Program-made: the position numbers and the translations under genes | Shown here: positions 26,790-36,016 of the stretch, one piece after another | Numbering within the stretch: position 1 is the stretch's first letter | Layout of the letters: every line of letters begins with the position of its first letter | Assembly (NCBI GenBank): GCA_934177485.1 | Contig: CAKPPF010000001.1 | Span: 310,001-374,000, forward strand | DNA from: an uncultured Clostridia bacterium | GTDB taxonomy: Bacteria > Bacillota > Clostridia > TANB77 > CAG-508 | Direction: 5' to 3' | Length of the DNA: 64,000 bases | The notes under the pieces: generated by a model | What the model was told of the DNA's origin: nothing | The model's input: only the letters and a program-made list of their open reading frames with translations | Database searches by the model: none

Positions 26790-29399
26790 ATGGCAGAATA
26801 TTCACCAATGATGCAACATTATATTGCAACAAAAGAACAATATAAAGATTGTATATTGTTTTATAGATTAGGAGATTTTTATGAGATGTTTTTCGATGAT
26901 GCTATAACAGCATCTAGAGAGCTAGAATTAACATTAACAGGTAAAGACTGTGGACAAGAAGAAAGAGCACCTATGTGTGGAATTCCATTTCATGCTGCAG
27001 AAATATATATATCAAGACTAATAGGAAAAGGATATAAGGTGGCAATATGTGAACAGTTAGAAGATCCTAAATTTGCAAAAGGAATAGTCAAAAGAGATGT
27101 TATAAGAGTTGTAACTCCAGGTACGGTTATAGAATCTAATATGCTAGATGAGAAAAAAAATAACTATATAATGTCTATATATAAAACAGGATTATTTTTT
27201 GGAATGGCGGTATGTGATATATCTACCGGAGATTTTTTTGCTACACAAATTACTGAAACTAATAATTTTGCTAGACTATTAGATGAAATATCAAGATATT
27301 CTCCAGCTGAAATTGTAGTAAACGATATGATGTTTGCATCAACAGAAGAAAAAGAAAAAATAAGAGATAGGTTTGAATGCTATATTTCGCTTGAAAAAGA
27401 TTTAAGTTATGAAAATGACTATGAAAATATATTAAAAGAATATAATGTATATAACGAAGGAAAAAAACTAAACGAAATAGAAAATAAGAACTTATCAATA
27501 ATAGCTTCAAATGGATTGATTACATATTTAAATGAAACTCAAAAAATAAAATTAGAACATATAAATAGAATAAACTTATACAGTGTTTCAAAATATATGT
27601 CATTAGATTTAAATACAAGAAGAAATCTTGAATTGACAGAAAAGATGAGAGATAAATCAAAAAAAGGTACCTTACTTTGGGTATTAGACAAAACATCAAC
27701 CTCAATGGGAGGAAGAATGTTAAGACGCTGGATAAATGATCCGCTAATTGACGTAAATGAAATAAATAAAAGATTAGATTCAGTAAAAGAACTAAAAGAT
27801 AGTCAAATGTTAAAAGGCGAAATTATAGATAGCCTAAAAAGAGTATATGATATAGAAAGACTAATAGGAAAAATATCTTACGGAAATGCAAATGGCAGAG
27901 ATTTAATATCACTAAAAAATTCTTTAGGACAGTTACCAGACTTAAAACTAGTTTTAAGCAAATGTAATTCAAAATTATTAAAAGAACTTTATGAAGAACT
28001 AGATGAATTAAAAGATGTCTATAAACTAATTGATGAATCAATAGTTGAAGAACCACCAATATCAGTAAAGGAAGGTGGATTAATAAAACTAGGATATAAT
28101 GATGAAATAGATGAATATAAAACGGCAACAACAGATGGAAAAAAATGGATTATAGAATTAGAGGCTAAAGAAAAAGAAGCAACAGGAATAAAAAACTTAA
28201 AGGTTGGATATAATAAAGTTTTTGGATATTATTTTGAAGTAACTAAATCTTACTTAGCTCAAGTACCAGATAGGTATATTAGAAAACAAACTTTAACAGG
28301 AGCTGAAAGATATATAACAGAAGAACTTAAAGACTTAGAAGAAAAGACAATAGGTGCTCAAGAAAAACTAATTGATTTAGAATATAAAGTTTTTCAAGAA
28401 GTAAGAGCAAATATTTCATCACAGATACAAAGAATACAGAAAACAGCAAATGTGGTTGCAACACTTGATGTTATAGCATCATTTGCAACAGTAGCCTTGG
28501 ATTTAAATTATTGCTTACCAATAGTAGATAATAGTGGAGAAATAAATATAAAAGAAGGTAGACATCCAGTAATAGAAAAAATGTTACCATCAGGAAGTTT
28601 TGTCGCAAATGACACATATTTAAATAAAGAAAGTGACAGATTATCAATAATAACAGGACCTAATATGGCGGGTAAATCTACATATATGAGACAAGTTGCA
28701 TTAATTACTTTAATGGCTCAAATTGGAAGTTTCGTTCCTGCAAGTTATGCAAAAATTGGTGTTGTAGATAAAATATTTACAAGAGTTGGAGCTTCAGACG
28801 ATTTGAGTATGGGGCAAAGTACTTTTATGGTTGAAATGATGGAAGTGGCTAATATATTAAAAGATGCCACAAGTAATAGTTTTGTAATTCTAGATGAAAT
28901 AGGAAGAGGAACGTCAACATATGATGGACTATCTATCGCTTGGGCGGTTGCAGAATATATTGCAAATAAAGAAAAATGCGGAGCAAAAACTTTATTTGCT
29001 ACACATTATCATGAATTAACAGAACTTGAAAATAAATTAGAGGGCGTAAAAAATTACTCAATAGCTGTAAAGGAAAAAGGAGAAGATATAATCTTTTTAA
29101 GAAAAATCATTAAAGGAGGAACAGATGAAAGTTATGGTATACATGTAGCAAAACTCGCAGGTGTACCACAAGAAGTAGTTAAAAGTGCAAATGAAATACT
29201 AAAGGGACTAGAAAGAAAAAGTATATTAATTAATAAAGAAAAAACAAAAGAGGACAAAAAACAAGTAGTGGGACAATTAGATATGTATAATTATAAACTT
29301 GCAGATATTGCTCATGAATTAGACAAAATTAATGTAAATGAACTTACTCCAATAGATGCGTTAAATATATTGGTAAAACTAAAAGATGTGGCATCATAA
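26790..29399 (+). CDS. mutS: DNA mismatch repair protein MutS
   Basis: 869 residues. Mismatch-recognition motif GDFYEMFFDDA near residue 32, ATPase Walker A TGPNMAGKSTYMRQ, FVILDEIGRGTSTYDG, and FATHYHELTELE. Starts after AAGGAG, 14 bp from the preceding gene. Pairs with MutL (13100) in mismatch repair. Confidence 0.98.
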   Translation: MAEYSPMMQHYIATKEQYKDCILFYRLGDFYEMFFDDAITASRELELTLTGKDCGQEERAPMCGIPFHAAEIYISRLIGKGYKVAICEQLEDPKFAKGIVKRDVIRVVTPGTVIESNMLDEKKNNYIMSIYKTGLFFGMAVCDISTGDFFATQITETNNFARLLDEISRYSPAEIVVNDMMFASTEEKEKIRDRFECYISLEKDLSYENDYENILKEYNVYNEGKKLNEIENKNLSIIASNGLITYLNETQKIKLEHINRINLYSVSKYMSLDLNTRRNLELTEKMRDKSKKGTLLWVLDKTSTSMGGRMLRRWINDPLIDVNEINKRLDSVKELKDSQMLKGEIIDSLKRVYDIERLIGKISYGNANGRDLISLKNSLGQLPDLKLVLSKCNSKLLKELYEELDELKDVYKLIDESIVEEPPISVKEGGLIKLGYNDEIDEYKTATTDGKKWIIELEAKEKEATGIKNLKVGYNKVFGYYFEVTKSYLAQVPDRYIRKQTLTGAERYITEELKDLEEKTIGAQEKLIDLEYKVFQEVRANISSQIQRIQKTANVVATLDVIASFATVALDLNYCLPIVDNSGEINIKEGRHPVIEKMLPSGSFVANDTYLNKESDRLSIITGPNMAGKSTYMRQVALITLMAQIGSFVPASYAKIGVVDKIFTRVGASDDLSMGQSTFMVEMMEVANILKDATSNSFVILDEIGRGTSTYDGLSIAWAVAEYIANKEKCGAKTLFATHYHELTELENKLEGVKNYSIAVKEKGEDIIFLRKIIKGGTDESYGIHVAKLAGVPQEVVKSANEILKGLERKSILINKEKTKEDKKQVVGQLDMYNYKLADIAHELDKINVNELTPIDALNILVKLKDVAS

Positions 29400-29413
29400 A
29401 TCAAGATAAAGAC

Positions 29414-29442
29414 TTTACATAAACAACAAAAAGTGATATACT
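29414..29442 (+). promoter_or_regulatory. Promoter of the Cys-rich microprotein
   Basis: TTTACA, 17-nt spacer, TATACT; leader of about 45 nt to the start codon. Confidence 0.65.
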
Positions 29443-29495
29443 ATGTATGCAGCTCTTGATAATAGAGTAAGTAACACGAAAGGTGAGAGTCTAGG

Positions 29496-29675
29496 ATGAG
29501 TAATAACCAAAAATCATCACATATACAGTGCGACAACAATTGCGATCGCTGCTATATGTACGAGGACTGTCCTCATTTTGAGGATCACAAATCCGAACGT
29601 AACGGCTTGATTAAACGGTTAAAAAAACTGTTTAAAAAAAAGGATAAAGTTATAAGGACTTATCCTTTCAAGTAA
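29496..29675 (+). CDS. Cys-rich basic microprotein
   Basis: 59 residues, ATG preceded by AAAGGTGAG. Four cysteines in CDNNCDRCYMYEDC suggest metal binding; the C-terminus is strongly basic (RLKKLFKKKDK). Its codons (CGC, CGT, GAC, AAC, TGC, GGC) are richer in G+C than the neighbours. It contains an in-frame CGG at 29616; if CGGN were read as Gly by +1, translation would stop at the next codon after 41 residues. No family recognised. Confidence 0.6.
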   Translation: MSNNQKSSHIQCDNNCDRCYMYEDCPHFEDHKSERNGLIKRLKKLFKKKDKVIRTYPFK

Positions 29676-29679
29676 GAGC

Positions 29680-29766
29680 TAATGCCTTTGACATTTCCTC
29701 ATTTGATTCGGAAACCCAAATCGGCAAAAACAAAGGGTGACTTAGGTCACTCTTTGTTTTTGTATA
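29680..29766 (+). repeat. Dispersed multi-hairpin element, copy b
   Basis: CATTTCC...GGAAACC stem and AAAACAAAGGGTGAC TTAG GTCACTCTTTGTTTT stem. Compared with other copies (GGCGAC...GTCGC) the pair C-G has become T-A. The final stem with T run can terminate transcription. Confidence 0.8.
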
Positions 29767-29789
29767 TATGTCAATTGGTGCCAAATGGT

Positions 29790-29863
29790 TGTCAGTGGGG
29801 ACGGAGTTTTTTGACAGAATTTTTCAAAATAAATTCTGTCAAAAAACTCCGTCCCCATTGACA
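29790..29863. repeat. Long inverted repeat (MITE-like hairpin)
   Basis: 33-bp arms (TGTCAGTGGGGACGGAGTTT...) with one G/A mismatch and an 8-nt loop, lying between convergent genes and ending 5 bp from the asnB stop. The GGGGACGGAG arm is unlike the local AT-rich sequence. Probably a small mobile hairpin now serving as terminator. Confidence 0.85.
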
Positions 29864-29868
29864 ATAAG

Positions 29869-31722
29869 TTACAAAATGATTTCAGGTTTATATGTTTCTA
29901 GCCACATATTAACTTGGCATAGATAAGCCATAAGCTGAGGACCAGTCATGAGTTGACCAAACCATGGTCTAGAGAATGCACTACCATCTGTTTTTAATAT
30001 ATTTAATATATAATCTTTATTTAGTAAGCTATTTATTGGGGCATTTGGGTCTTGCATAATTTCTGTAAGCATGCTTTTTACAACTTTTAAATAGCTTGGA
30101 TTATGTGTTTTGGGATATGGACTTTTCTTTCTATTTACAATTTCGTCAGGTAATAAATCTTTTACAACGTGGCGCAATAAGCCTTTTTCTCTTCCGTTAT
30201 ATGCTTTCATTTCCCATGGTACATTCCACATATATTGAACTAACCTATAGTCACAAAATGGAACACGAAGTTCTAAGCCACTGTGCATACTCATTCTATC
30301 AGCTCTATCAATAAGAGTTTGCATAAACCAATTAATTGTTAAATAAGATATAATTCTTTTCTGTTTGGTATCTTCTGAATCGTTTGAAGCAAATTCAACA
30401 TTTGAAATACTTTCATTATATCTAAAATTAATATAATCTTTCAAGTCTATCTTTTCTGATATATTTGTATTCAATAATTCTTGTCTTTCATCTAATGCTA
30501 TAGACCAAGGAAAAGTACCACTATTTAAAGCATCGTCCCTAAAAAACCATGGATATCCTGCAAAAATTTCATCAGAACATTCTCCGGATAAAGCAACTGT
30601 TGCATAATTCTTTATATTTTTGCAAAACAAAAGCATTGATGAATCTACATCAGCCATACCAGGAAAATCTCTTGCAATCATTGCATCTTTTAAACAATTT
30701 GCAAGCTCTGGAGTATCTAGTACTATTGCATGATGATTAGTATTAAAAGCTTTTTGCATTATGTCTATATAATAATTATCGGAATTTGGTTGAAAATCAC
30801 TTTTAACAAAATTCTTATCATTATCTACATAATCAACAGATAATGTTGTTAGTGGAGGCATATTCTTATATTTATAATATTTGCTAGCATAAGCAACAAT
30901 TATGCTTGAATCTATACCACCAGAAAGCATTGCACATAAAGGTACATCAGATACTAATTGTCTTTTTATTGAATCATCTAATAAGTAATGTACTTTGTTA
31001 CATGTTTCTTCAAAGCTGTCCTTATGTTCTTTTGTTTCCATTTTCCAATATCTAAAACTCTTAAAACCATCTTTATTATAAATTGCATAATGCGCAGGTT
31101 TTATTTCGAAAATATCTTTAAATACACAAGTACCAGGCGTATGAGCAGGGCCTAATCCAAATAATTCACAGATTCCTTGTTTATCGATTTTAGTTTCAAA
31201 GCCAGGATAATTTAAAATAGCTTTAATTTCAGATGCAAATATTAGTGTGTTATTAAAAATAGTATAATATAAAGGTTTTATTCCAAAATGATCTCTTACA
31301 AGAATTAGTTCTTGTTTATTTGAATTCCAAATAGCTAAACTAAATATACCATTAAACTCTTTAAAAATTTCAGGTCCATAATAAGCAAAAGCCTTTAAAA
31401 TGACTTCTGTGTCTGAGTAACCATTAAAGTCAAAACCAAGTGCAATCAAACTTTCTCTTAAATCATTTGCATTATATAATTGCCCATTATATACCATAGT
31501 GTATGTAGTCTCATTATAAGTAAAACTCATTGGTTGTTTACCATTTTGAGCGTCTATAATAGTTAATCTTCTGTGTCCTAAGTTAATGTGTTTACTAGTG
31601 AAAAATCCTTCTTCATCAGGACCTCGATGAGTAAGTGCTTTAGTTATTTTTTTTAATATAGCAATATTATTTTCATCTGATATATCATTATTTAAATTAC
31701 AAAAACCAGAATAACCACACAT
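29869..31722 (-). CDS. asnB: Asparagine synthase (glutamine-hydrolysing)
   Basis: 617 residues. Cys2 is the glutaminase nucleophile (MCGYSGF), with HRGPDEEG following; the synthetase domain has the pyrophosphate loop LSGGIDSS near residue 265. Converts aspartate and glutamine to asparagine. RBS GGAGG on the minus strand. Divergent from the unknown operon at 31836. Confidence 0.96.
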   Translation of the reverse strand: MCGYSGFCNLNNDISDENNIAILKKITKALTHRGPDEEGFFTSKHINLGHRRLTIIDAQNGKQPMSFTYNETTYTMVYNGQLYNANDLRESLIALGFDFNGYSDTEVILKAFAYYGPEIFKEFNGIFSLAIWNSNKQELILVRDHFGIKPLYYTIFNNTLIFASEIKAILNYPGFETKIDKQGICELFGLGPAHTPGTCVFKDIFEIKPAHYAIYNKDGFKSFRYWKMETKEHKDSFEETCNKVHYLLDDSIKRQLVSDVPLCAMLSGGIDSSIIVAYASKYYKYKNMPPLTTLSVDYVDNDKNFVKSDFQPNSDNYYIDIMQKAFNTNHHAIVLDTPELANCLKDAMIARDFPGMADVDSSMLLFCKNIKNYATVALSGECSDEIFAGYPWFFRDDALNSGTFPWSIALDERQELLNTNISEKIDLKDYINFRYNESISNVEFASNDSEDTKQKRIISYLTINWFMQTLIDRADRMSMHSGLELRVPFCDYRLVQYMWNVPWEMKAYNGREKGLLRHVVKDLLPDEIVNRKKSPYPKTHNPSYLKVVKSMLTEIMQDPNAPINSLLNKDYILNILKTDGSAFSRPWFGQLMTGPQLMAYLCQVNMWLETYKPEIIL

Positions 31723-31781
31723 AAAAAACCTCCATAAATAAAAATTTACTATAATTAATATATGAAAAAATATTTAAAAAC

Positions 31782-31811
31782 TTGACAAAAATAAAAAAAG
31801 AATGTTATTCT
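31782..31811 (+). promoter_or_regulatory. Promoter of the unknown two-gene operon
   Basis: TTGACA, 18-nt spacer, TATTCT, 24 bp before the start codon. Confidence 0.6.
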
Positions 31812-31835
31812 AAATTTATAAAGGAGTGATTAGAT

Positions 31836-32765
31836 ATGGATAATGAAGAATTTAAAAGTAAATATATATCATATGAAGCTAGAATAAGGGATATATATAG
31901 TAAATATAAGGTAACAGATGTAATTGTGCATAAAAGTAACACCGGAAAAGATTTTGAAAAAATTATAGGTAAAAAGTATTATTTTGCAATATCAGACCAG
32001 CAAAAGTATGAAAAAGTATTTGAGGCAGCTGAAAAGGTACGAGAAGAACTAAAAAAAGAATCCAAAACCACTCTTCCGGAAACTGAGCTTATAACACCCA
32101 GTGAGTTATTTAAGCTTAAAAATTTATCATTATTAAATCCAAATGATCCATATGATGAATTATGTTCTAATTTTTTACCGCGTGAAGAAGATGAAAAAAT
32201 ACGTTCTGAATCTGAATCATGCGAAGAAGATAAAAAAAATAGAAACAAAAAAATTAACATTAAATCTAAGCCAAAAAAGTTTGATAAAATTAAGAAATAT
32301 GTAGTAAGAGCTATAAAAATTGTAGCAGTTTCAACTGTAGTAGCGTGCTCTGTACTTTTGCCTGAAGCATATAAGCAAAAGGTTGCTATAGAATCTTTAT
32401 CAATACTTAAAGATAATCTAAATGCTGCAACAGTATGGGACAATTCTACTTACTTAAGTTCAGGGTCTTACTTAACACGTGTTGAAATCAATGGAAATAA
32501 TGGAAAAAAATATGTTTATGAAGAAGAAGGTGGTGATGGTTACTCTTGTGTACATAAAGATGCAATCAAAAACCAAAAAGTTGTTAATGCTGTAATATGT
32601 GTGGCACATGCTCAAGATGGAAATCTAATAGATGCAATTGAAGCTGATAAAATAACAAAAGAAATGGAAAAAAAACCTTATGAATATAAATATCCGGGAA
32701 ATGATGAAAATATATTAGAAAAAAATGAAAACAATTTAAATGAAAATAGTTATGATGAAAGATAA
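31836..32765 (+). CDS. Unknown single-pass membrane protein (first of a pair)
   Basis: 309 residues, AAGGAGTG upstream. A cytoplasmic-type charged N-terminal region (1-155) includes IVHKSNTGKDFEKIIGKKYYFAIS and a Glu/Lys-rich stretch. One hydrophobic segment follows (about 166-180, IKIVAVSTVVACSVLLP), then a C-terminal region. No family recognised. It has the same layout as the next gene 27 bp downstream: large N-domain, one membrane span, acidic tail. Confidence 0.6.
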   Translation: MDNEEFKSKYISYEARIRDIYSKYKVTDVIVHKSNTGKDFEKIIGKKYYFAISDQQKYEKVFEAAEKVREELKKESKTTLPETELITPSELFKLKNLSLLNPNDPYDELCSNFLPREEDEKIRSESESCEEDKKNRNKKINIKSKPKKFDKIKKYVVRAIKIVAVSTVVACSVLLPEAYKQKVAIESLSILKDNLNAATVWDNSTYLSSGSYLTRVEINGNNGKKYVYEEEGGDGYSCVHKDAIKNQKVVNAVICVAHAQDGNLIDAIEADKITKEMEKKPYEYKYPGNDENILEKNENNLNENSYDER

Positions 32766-32792
32766 AGGATTATAAATTGAACAGGAGAAAAT

Positions 32793-33536
32793 ATGAATAT
32801 TTCTTTAGATAGTTTAGAAAATCTTATAAAAAGTGAAATTAATAAAGGATATATCATTCACGTTAATAAAAGCCAAGAAGAAAAAATAAACATTGAAGTA
32901 ACAGGTGAAAAAGATATTACTGTTTATGTGCCAAAACAAATGGTTAAAGATACTATTAATTTAGTTCAAGATTGTTATAAAGAAGCTGTATCCAAAGGTA
33001 CAATTAAATTAAATACAAAACAAGGCGTAGAAAAACAAATTGAAACCATTTTTAATATGCGTGATATTAAAAAGCGTTTAAAACAAATTCCAGACATGAA
33101 ACAGGAAAAATGTGACGAAAAAAATGAAGAAGCATATGAACATATAATGGAAATAATAAATATGCGTGATATGGATATGTACATAAAAAAATATGAAGAT
33201 TACTTAGATAACATAAAAAGTGCAAGAACAATTAAAAAAAATAAAAGAATGAAAAGAAAAATAAAAAGTAGTGGTATGCTTTCAAAAGATGATATAATAA
33301 GTATTTTAATTTCAATAAAGAATAAAAGCGGTACTTTTATAAATAATTTAAAAAAACATAAAAAAATAATTATAGCTGTAATTTTAGCATCTGTTGCAAC
33401 AACTTGCGGTGTCAAAAGCATAGCTAGTAAAGAAATAAAAGATAATACCATGCCATCTATTACTGAAGAGTCTACAAAAGAAGAAAATGATTTTCAAGTA
33501 ATAAACACACCTACTAAAGATTATACTGAAAGATAA
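32793..33536 (+). CDS. Unknown single-pass membrane protein (second of a pair)
   Basis: 247 residues, ACAGGAG upstream. The N-domain contains two similar segments, TIFNMRDIKKRLKQI and EIINMRDMDMYIKKY (about residues 84 and 118). A Lys/Arg-rich stretch precedes one membrane span (about 191-207, IIIAVILASVATTCGV) and a short acidic tail. No family recognised. Likely co-transcribed with the preceding gene. Confidence 0.6.
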   Translation: MNISLDSLENLIKSEINKGYIIHVNKSQEEKINIEVTGEKDITVYVPKQMVKDTINLVQDCYKEAVSKGTIKLNTKQGVEKQIETIFNMRDIKKRLKQIPDMKQEKCDEKNEEAYEHIMEIINMRDMDMYIKKYEDYLDNIKSARTIKKNKRMKRKIKSSGMLSKDDIISILISIKNKSGTFINNLKKHKKIIIAVILASVATTCGVKSIASKEIKDNTMPSITEESTKEENDFQVINTPTKDYTER

Positions 33537-33552
33537 GAACAAATAAATTTTA

Positions 33553-33630
33553 TGTTACTCTTTTTGTTATCGTCCGATTTAAATTTTTGACTGTAAAGAG
33601 AAAATCCCAAAGGAAATGCATTTTGCTAAG
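33553..33630 (-). repeat. Dispersed multi-hairpin element, copy h
   Basis: Diverged minus-strand copy (CTTTGGGATTTTC...AAATTTAAATCGG on the minus strand). Confidence 0.55.
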
Positions 33631-33671
33631 TTTAATATAGTAGGAAATAAGAAATTTCTTACTATATTAAA
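33631..33671. repeat. AT hairpin (arm A of the dispersed element)
   Basis: TTTAATATAGTAGGAAAT / ATTTCTTACTATATTAAA with one mismatch; the same arm begins copies a, c, d and e. Confidence 0.7.
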
Positions 33672-33687
33672 AATTTTGAAAAAAATG

Positions 33688-33716
33688 TTGCAATATAAAA
33701 TATAAAATGGTATTAT
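33688..33716 (+). promoter_or_regulatory. Promoter of a very short transcript
   Basis: TTGCAA (33688-33693), 17-nt spacer, TATTAT (33711-33716), placed directly before a terminator hairpin. Confidence 0.5.
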
Positions 33717-33722
33717 AGTAAT

Positions 33723-33776
33723 ATAGATTTAAAAAAAACCCCGTTTTTCGGAAAGTATTTTTTAAATCTATTTTTT
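33723..33776 (+). ncRNA. Candidate ~55-nt transcript made of one terminator hairpin
   Basis: The predicted start is followed at once by a 13-bp stem (TAGATTTAAAAAA / TTTTTTAAATCTA) enclosing AACCCCGTTTTTCGG, then TTTTTT. It could be a small RNA or a transcription attenuator. It lies 250 bp before pyrG but is separated from it by a repeat. Confidence 0.4.
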
Positions 33777-33937
33777 ATATAGTAGGAATTTTGGAGAAAT
33801 TTCCTACTATATAAAATGCTATAATCGCTATTGCCTTTGAGATTTGCTCATTTCATTTGCAAACTCAAATCGGCGAGAACAAAGGGCGACTAAAGTCGCT
33901 TTGTTGTTATATAGCAAAATCGAAGATTTTCTAAAAC
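33776..33937 (+). repeat. Dispersed multi-hairpin element, copy c
   Basis: Full copy: AT hairpin, GCTATAATCGCTATTGCC, GATTTGC...GCAAACTC stem, AACAAAGGGCGAC TAAA GTCGCTTTGTT stem, and a final AAAATCGAAGATTTT hairpin. Fills most of the gap before pyrG. Confidence 0.85.
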
Positions 33938-33948
33938 ATAATTTAGTA

Positions 33949-33977
33949 TTGTAGGGGCAGGTCTTGTGCCTGCCCAC
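33949..33977. repeat. Short GC hairpin repeat
   Basis: GTAGGGGCAGGTCTTGTGCC then TGCCCAC; the best-preserved family copy, about 45 bp before pyrG. Confidence 0.8.
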
Positions 33978-34022
33978 TAAAAGTGAAACGAAGTTTTATA
34001 TTTATTAGTTTAGGAGGAGTTT

Positions 34023-35624
34023 ATGAACACAAAATACATATTTATAACAGGTGGAGTAGTATCAGGACTTGGAAAAGGAATAACTGCTGCATCATTAGGA
34101 AGATTATTAAAAAATAGAGGATATAAAGTAACAATCCAAAAGTTTGATCCATATATAAATGTTGACCCAGGAACAATGAGCCCATATGAACATGGCGAAG
34201 TTTTTGTTACAGATGATGGAGCAGAAACAGATTTAGACTTAGGACATTATGAAAGATTTATAGATGAAAGTTTAACTAGAAATTCTAGTATTACATCTGG
34301 AAGAATTTATCAAAATGTTATAAATAAAGAAAGAAGAGGAGATTATTTAGGAAAAACTGTCCAAGTAATTCCACATATAACAAATGAGATAAAACAAAAC
34401 ATATATAGCTTTGAAGATGAAGATATAGATATTGTAATAACAGAACTAGGAGGAACAGTTGGAGATATAGAAAGTTTGGCATTTTTAGAGGCAATACGTC
34501 AAGTAGGAATAGAAAAAGATGCAGAAGATGTAATGTATATTCATGTAACACTTCTCCCATACATAACAGGCTCAAATGAAATAAAATCAAAACCAACTCA
34601 GCACTCTGTAAAAGAGTTGCAATCTTTAGGAATAAAACCAGACATATTGGTATGTAGAAGTGATATGCCAATACCAGATGGAATAAAGGACAAACTATCA
34701 TTATTTTGCAATGTAAAAAAAGAAAGTGTTATTGCAAATTTGACTGCAGATAATTTATATGCAGTACCTTTAATGCTAGAAAAACAAGGGTTAGCATTGC
34801 AAGTTTGTAAACACTTGAAACTTGCTAATATTGAACCACATAATGAAAAATGGGACGAAATGATAGGAAATATTAGAAAAGTAAAAGACGGAGAAGTAAC
34901 AATAGGAATAGTTGGAAAATATGTAAAACTTGAAGATTCATATTTGTCTGTAACCGAAAGCTTGCATCATGCTGGTTTTGCAAATAATGTAAAAGTAAAT
35001 ATTAAATATATAGACTGTGAAACTGTTACAAGAGAAAATGCAAAAAGAATTCTTGGAGAACTAGATGGAATAATAGTTCCAGGTGGTTTTGGAAATAGAG
35101 GAATAGAAGGAAAAATAAATACAGTAGAATATGCAAGAACAAATAATGTACCATTTTTAGGAATATGTTTAGGAATGCAAATGGCAGTTGTTGAATTTGC
35201 AAGAAATGTATTAGGGCTTTCAGATGCAAACTCAGAAGAATTTGATGAAAATTCAAAAAATCAGGTAATACATATTATGGATGAACAAAAAAATGTAGAC
35301 AAAAAAGGTGGAACAATGAGACTTGGAAAATATCCATGTATATTAAAAAAGGATAGTCTAGCATATAAAGTTTATGGTAAAAAGGAAATATCAGAAAGAC
35401 ATAGACATAGATTTGAGTATAACAATGACTATAGGGAAAAATTAGAAAATGCAGGCTTAATTTGTTCTGGAACATCACCAGATGGAAAATTAGTTGAAAT
35501 AGTAGAAATTCCATCATTAGATTATTTTATAGCAGGACAATTTCATCCAGAATTTAAATCTAGACCAGATAAACCATCACCATTATTTGTTGGATTGGTT
35601 AAAGCTGCAAAAGAAAAAGTTTAA
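34023..35624 (+). CDS. pyrG: CTP synthase
   Basis: 533 residues. N-terminal amidoligase (FITGGVVSGLGKGITAASLG, DPYINVDPGTMSPYEHGEVFV split here as motif) and C-terminal class I glutaminase with nucleophile in GICLGMQ and HPEF. Makes CTP from UTP with glutamine. AGGAGGAG ribosome site. Terminated by a strong hairpin. Confidence 0.98.
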   Translation: MNTKYIFITGGVVSGLGKGITAASLGRLLKNRGYKVTIQKFDPYINVDPGTMSPYEHGEVFVTDDGAETDLDLGHYERFIDESLTRNSSITSGRIYQNVINKERRGDYLGKTVQVIPHITNEIKQNIYSFEDEDIDIVITELGGTVGDIESLAFLEAIRQVGIEKDAEDVMYIHVTLLPYITGSNEIKSKPTQHSVKELQSLGIKPDILVCRSDMPIPDGIKDKLSLFCNVKKESVIANLTADNLYAVPLMLEKQGLALQVCKHLKLANIEPHNEKWDEMIGNIRKVKDGEVTIGIVGKYVKLEDSYLSVTESLHHAGFANNVKVNIKYIDCETVTRENAKRILGELDGIIVPGGFGNRGIEGKINTVEYARTNNVPFLGICLGMQMAVVEFARNVLGLSDANSEEFDENSKNQVIHIMDEQKNVDKKGGTMRLGKYPCILKKDSLAYKVYGKKEISERHRHRFEYNNDYREKLENAGLICSGTSPDGKLVEIVEIPSLDYFIAGQFHPEFKSRPDKPSPLFVGLVKAAKEKV

Positions 35625-35650
35625 AAAAGCGACTTTGAGTCGCTTTTTTT
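35623..35650 (+). terminator. Terminator after pyrG
   Basis: AAAAAAGCGAC TTTGA GTCGCTTTTTT, starting at the stop codon. Confidence 0.9.
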
Positions 35651-35811
35651 ATATAGTAGGAAATTTCTCCGAAATTCCTACTATATAAAATGCTATAATC
35701 GCTATTGCCTTTGAGATTTGCTCATTTCATTCGCAAACTCAAATCGGCGAGAACAAAGGGCGACTAAAGTCGCTTTGTTCTATAGCAAAAATCTTCGATT
35801 TTTGCTATAGA
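35650..35811 (+). repeat. Dispersed multi-hairpin element, copy d
   Basis: Full copy, identical to copy e (58509) over about 95 bp. It ends in the perfect hairpin TATAGCAAAAATC TTC GATTTTTGCTATA (35781-35810). Confidence 0.9.
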
Positions 35812-35812
35812 A

Positions 35813-36010
35813 AAAAACACTCTTTCACCGTTCGGAAAAACGGTAAAAGAGTGAGAGGTTACTTTAAGATACACTTCGTATCTATGGTATGCCATAAGGC
35901 GAGTTTAACTGGTGGAGTATAGCACTCACTTCCTCTAAAGCCAAACCAGGTTGCAACAAATATTATTGCAACAAAAATATATATAATAGTAGCCTCCTCG
36001 GAGAACCACC
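35813..36010 (-). ncRNA. Probable independent structured RNA (~200 nt) or microprotein mRNA
   Basis: On the minus strand an ideal promoter (36045-36017) is followed by ~200 nt ending in a terminator (35853-35818, then T7). The RNA can form several hairpins: TTGCAA...TTGCAA, CTGGT...ACCAG enclosing GAGT GCTAT ACTC, TATGG CATA CCATA, and GATAC...GTATC. A GAGGAGG site occurs near the 5' end, and a frame after it (ATT start) would encode a ~42-residue hydrophobic peptide (IIYIFVAIIFVATWFGF). No known RNA family recognised; not 6S, SRP or RNase P by motif. Confidence 0.5.
35818..35853 (-). terminator. Terminator of the minus-strand RNA
   Basis: 15-bp stem CACTCTTTTACCGTT / AACGGTGAAAGAGTG on the minus strand (one G-U pair), then TTTTTTT. 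Confidence 0.85.
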
Positions 36011-36016
36011 ACACAT

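Noticed and set aside
33711..34022. PyrG reiterative-transcription attenuator
   Set aside because: The predicted transcript does not begin with the G-run start known for pyrG attenuation, and a repeat lies between it and the gene.
35960..36015. 18-codon frame MCGGSPRRLLL at the start of the minus-strand RNA
   Set aside because: It starts at the predicted transcription start without a ribosome site; likely chance.
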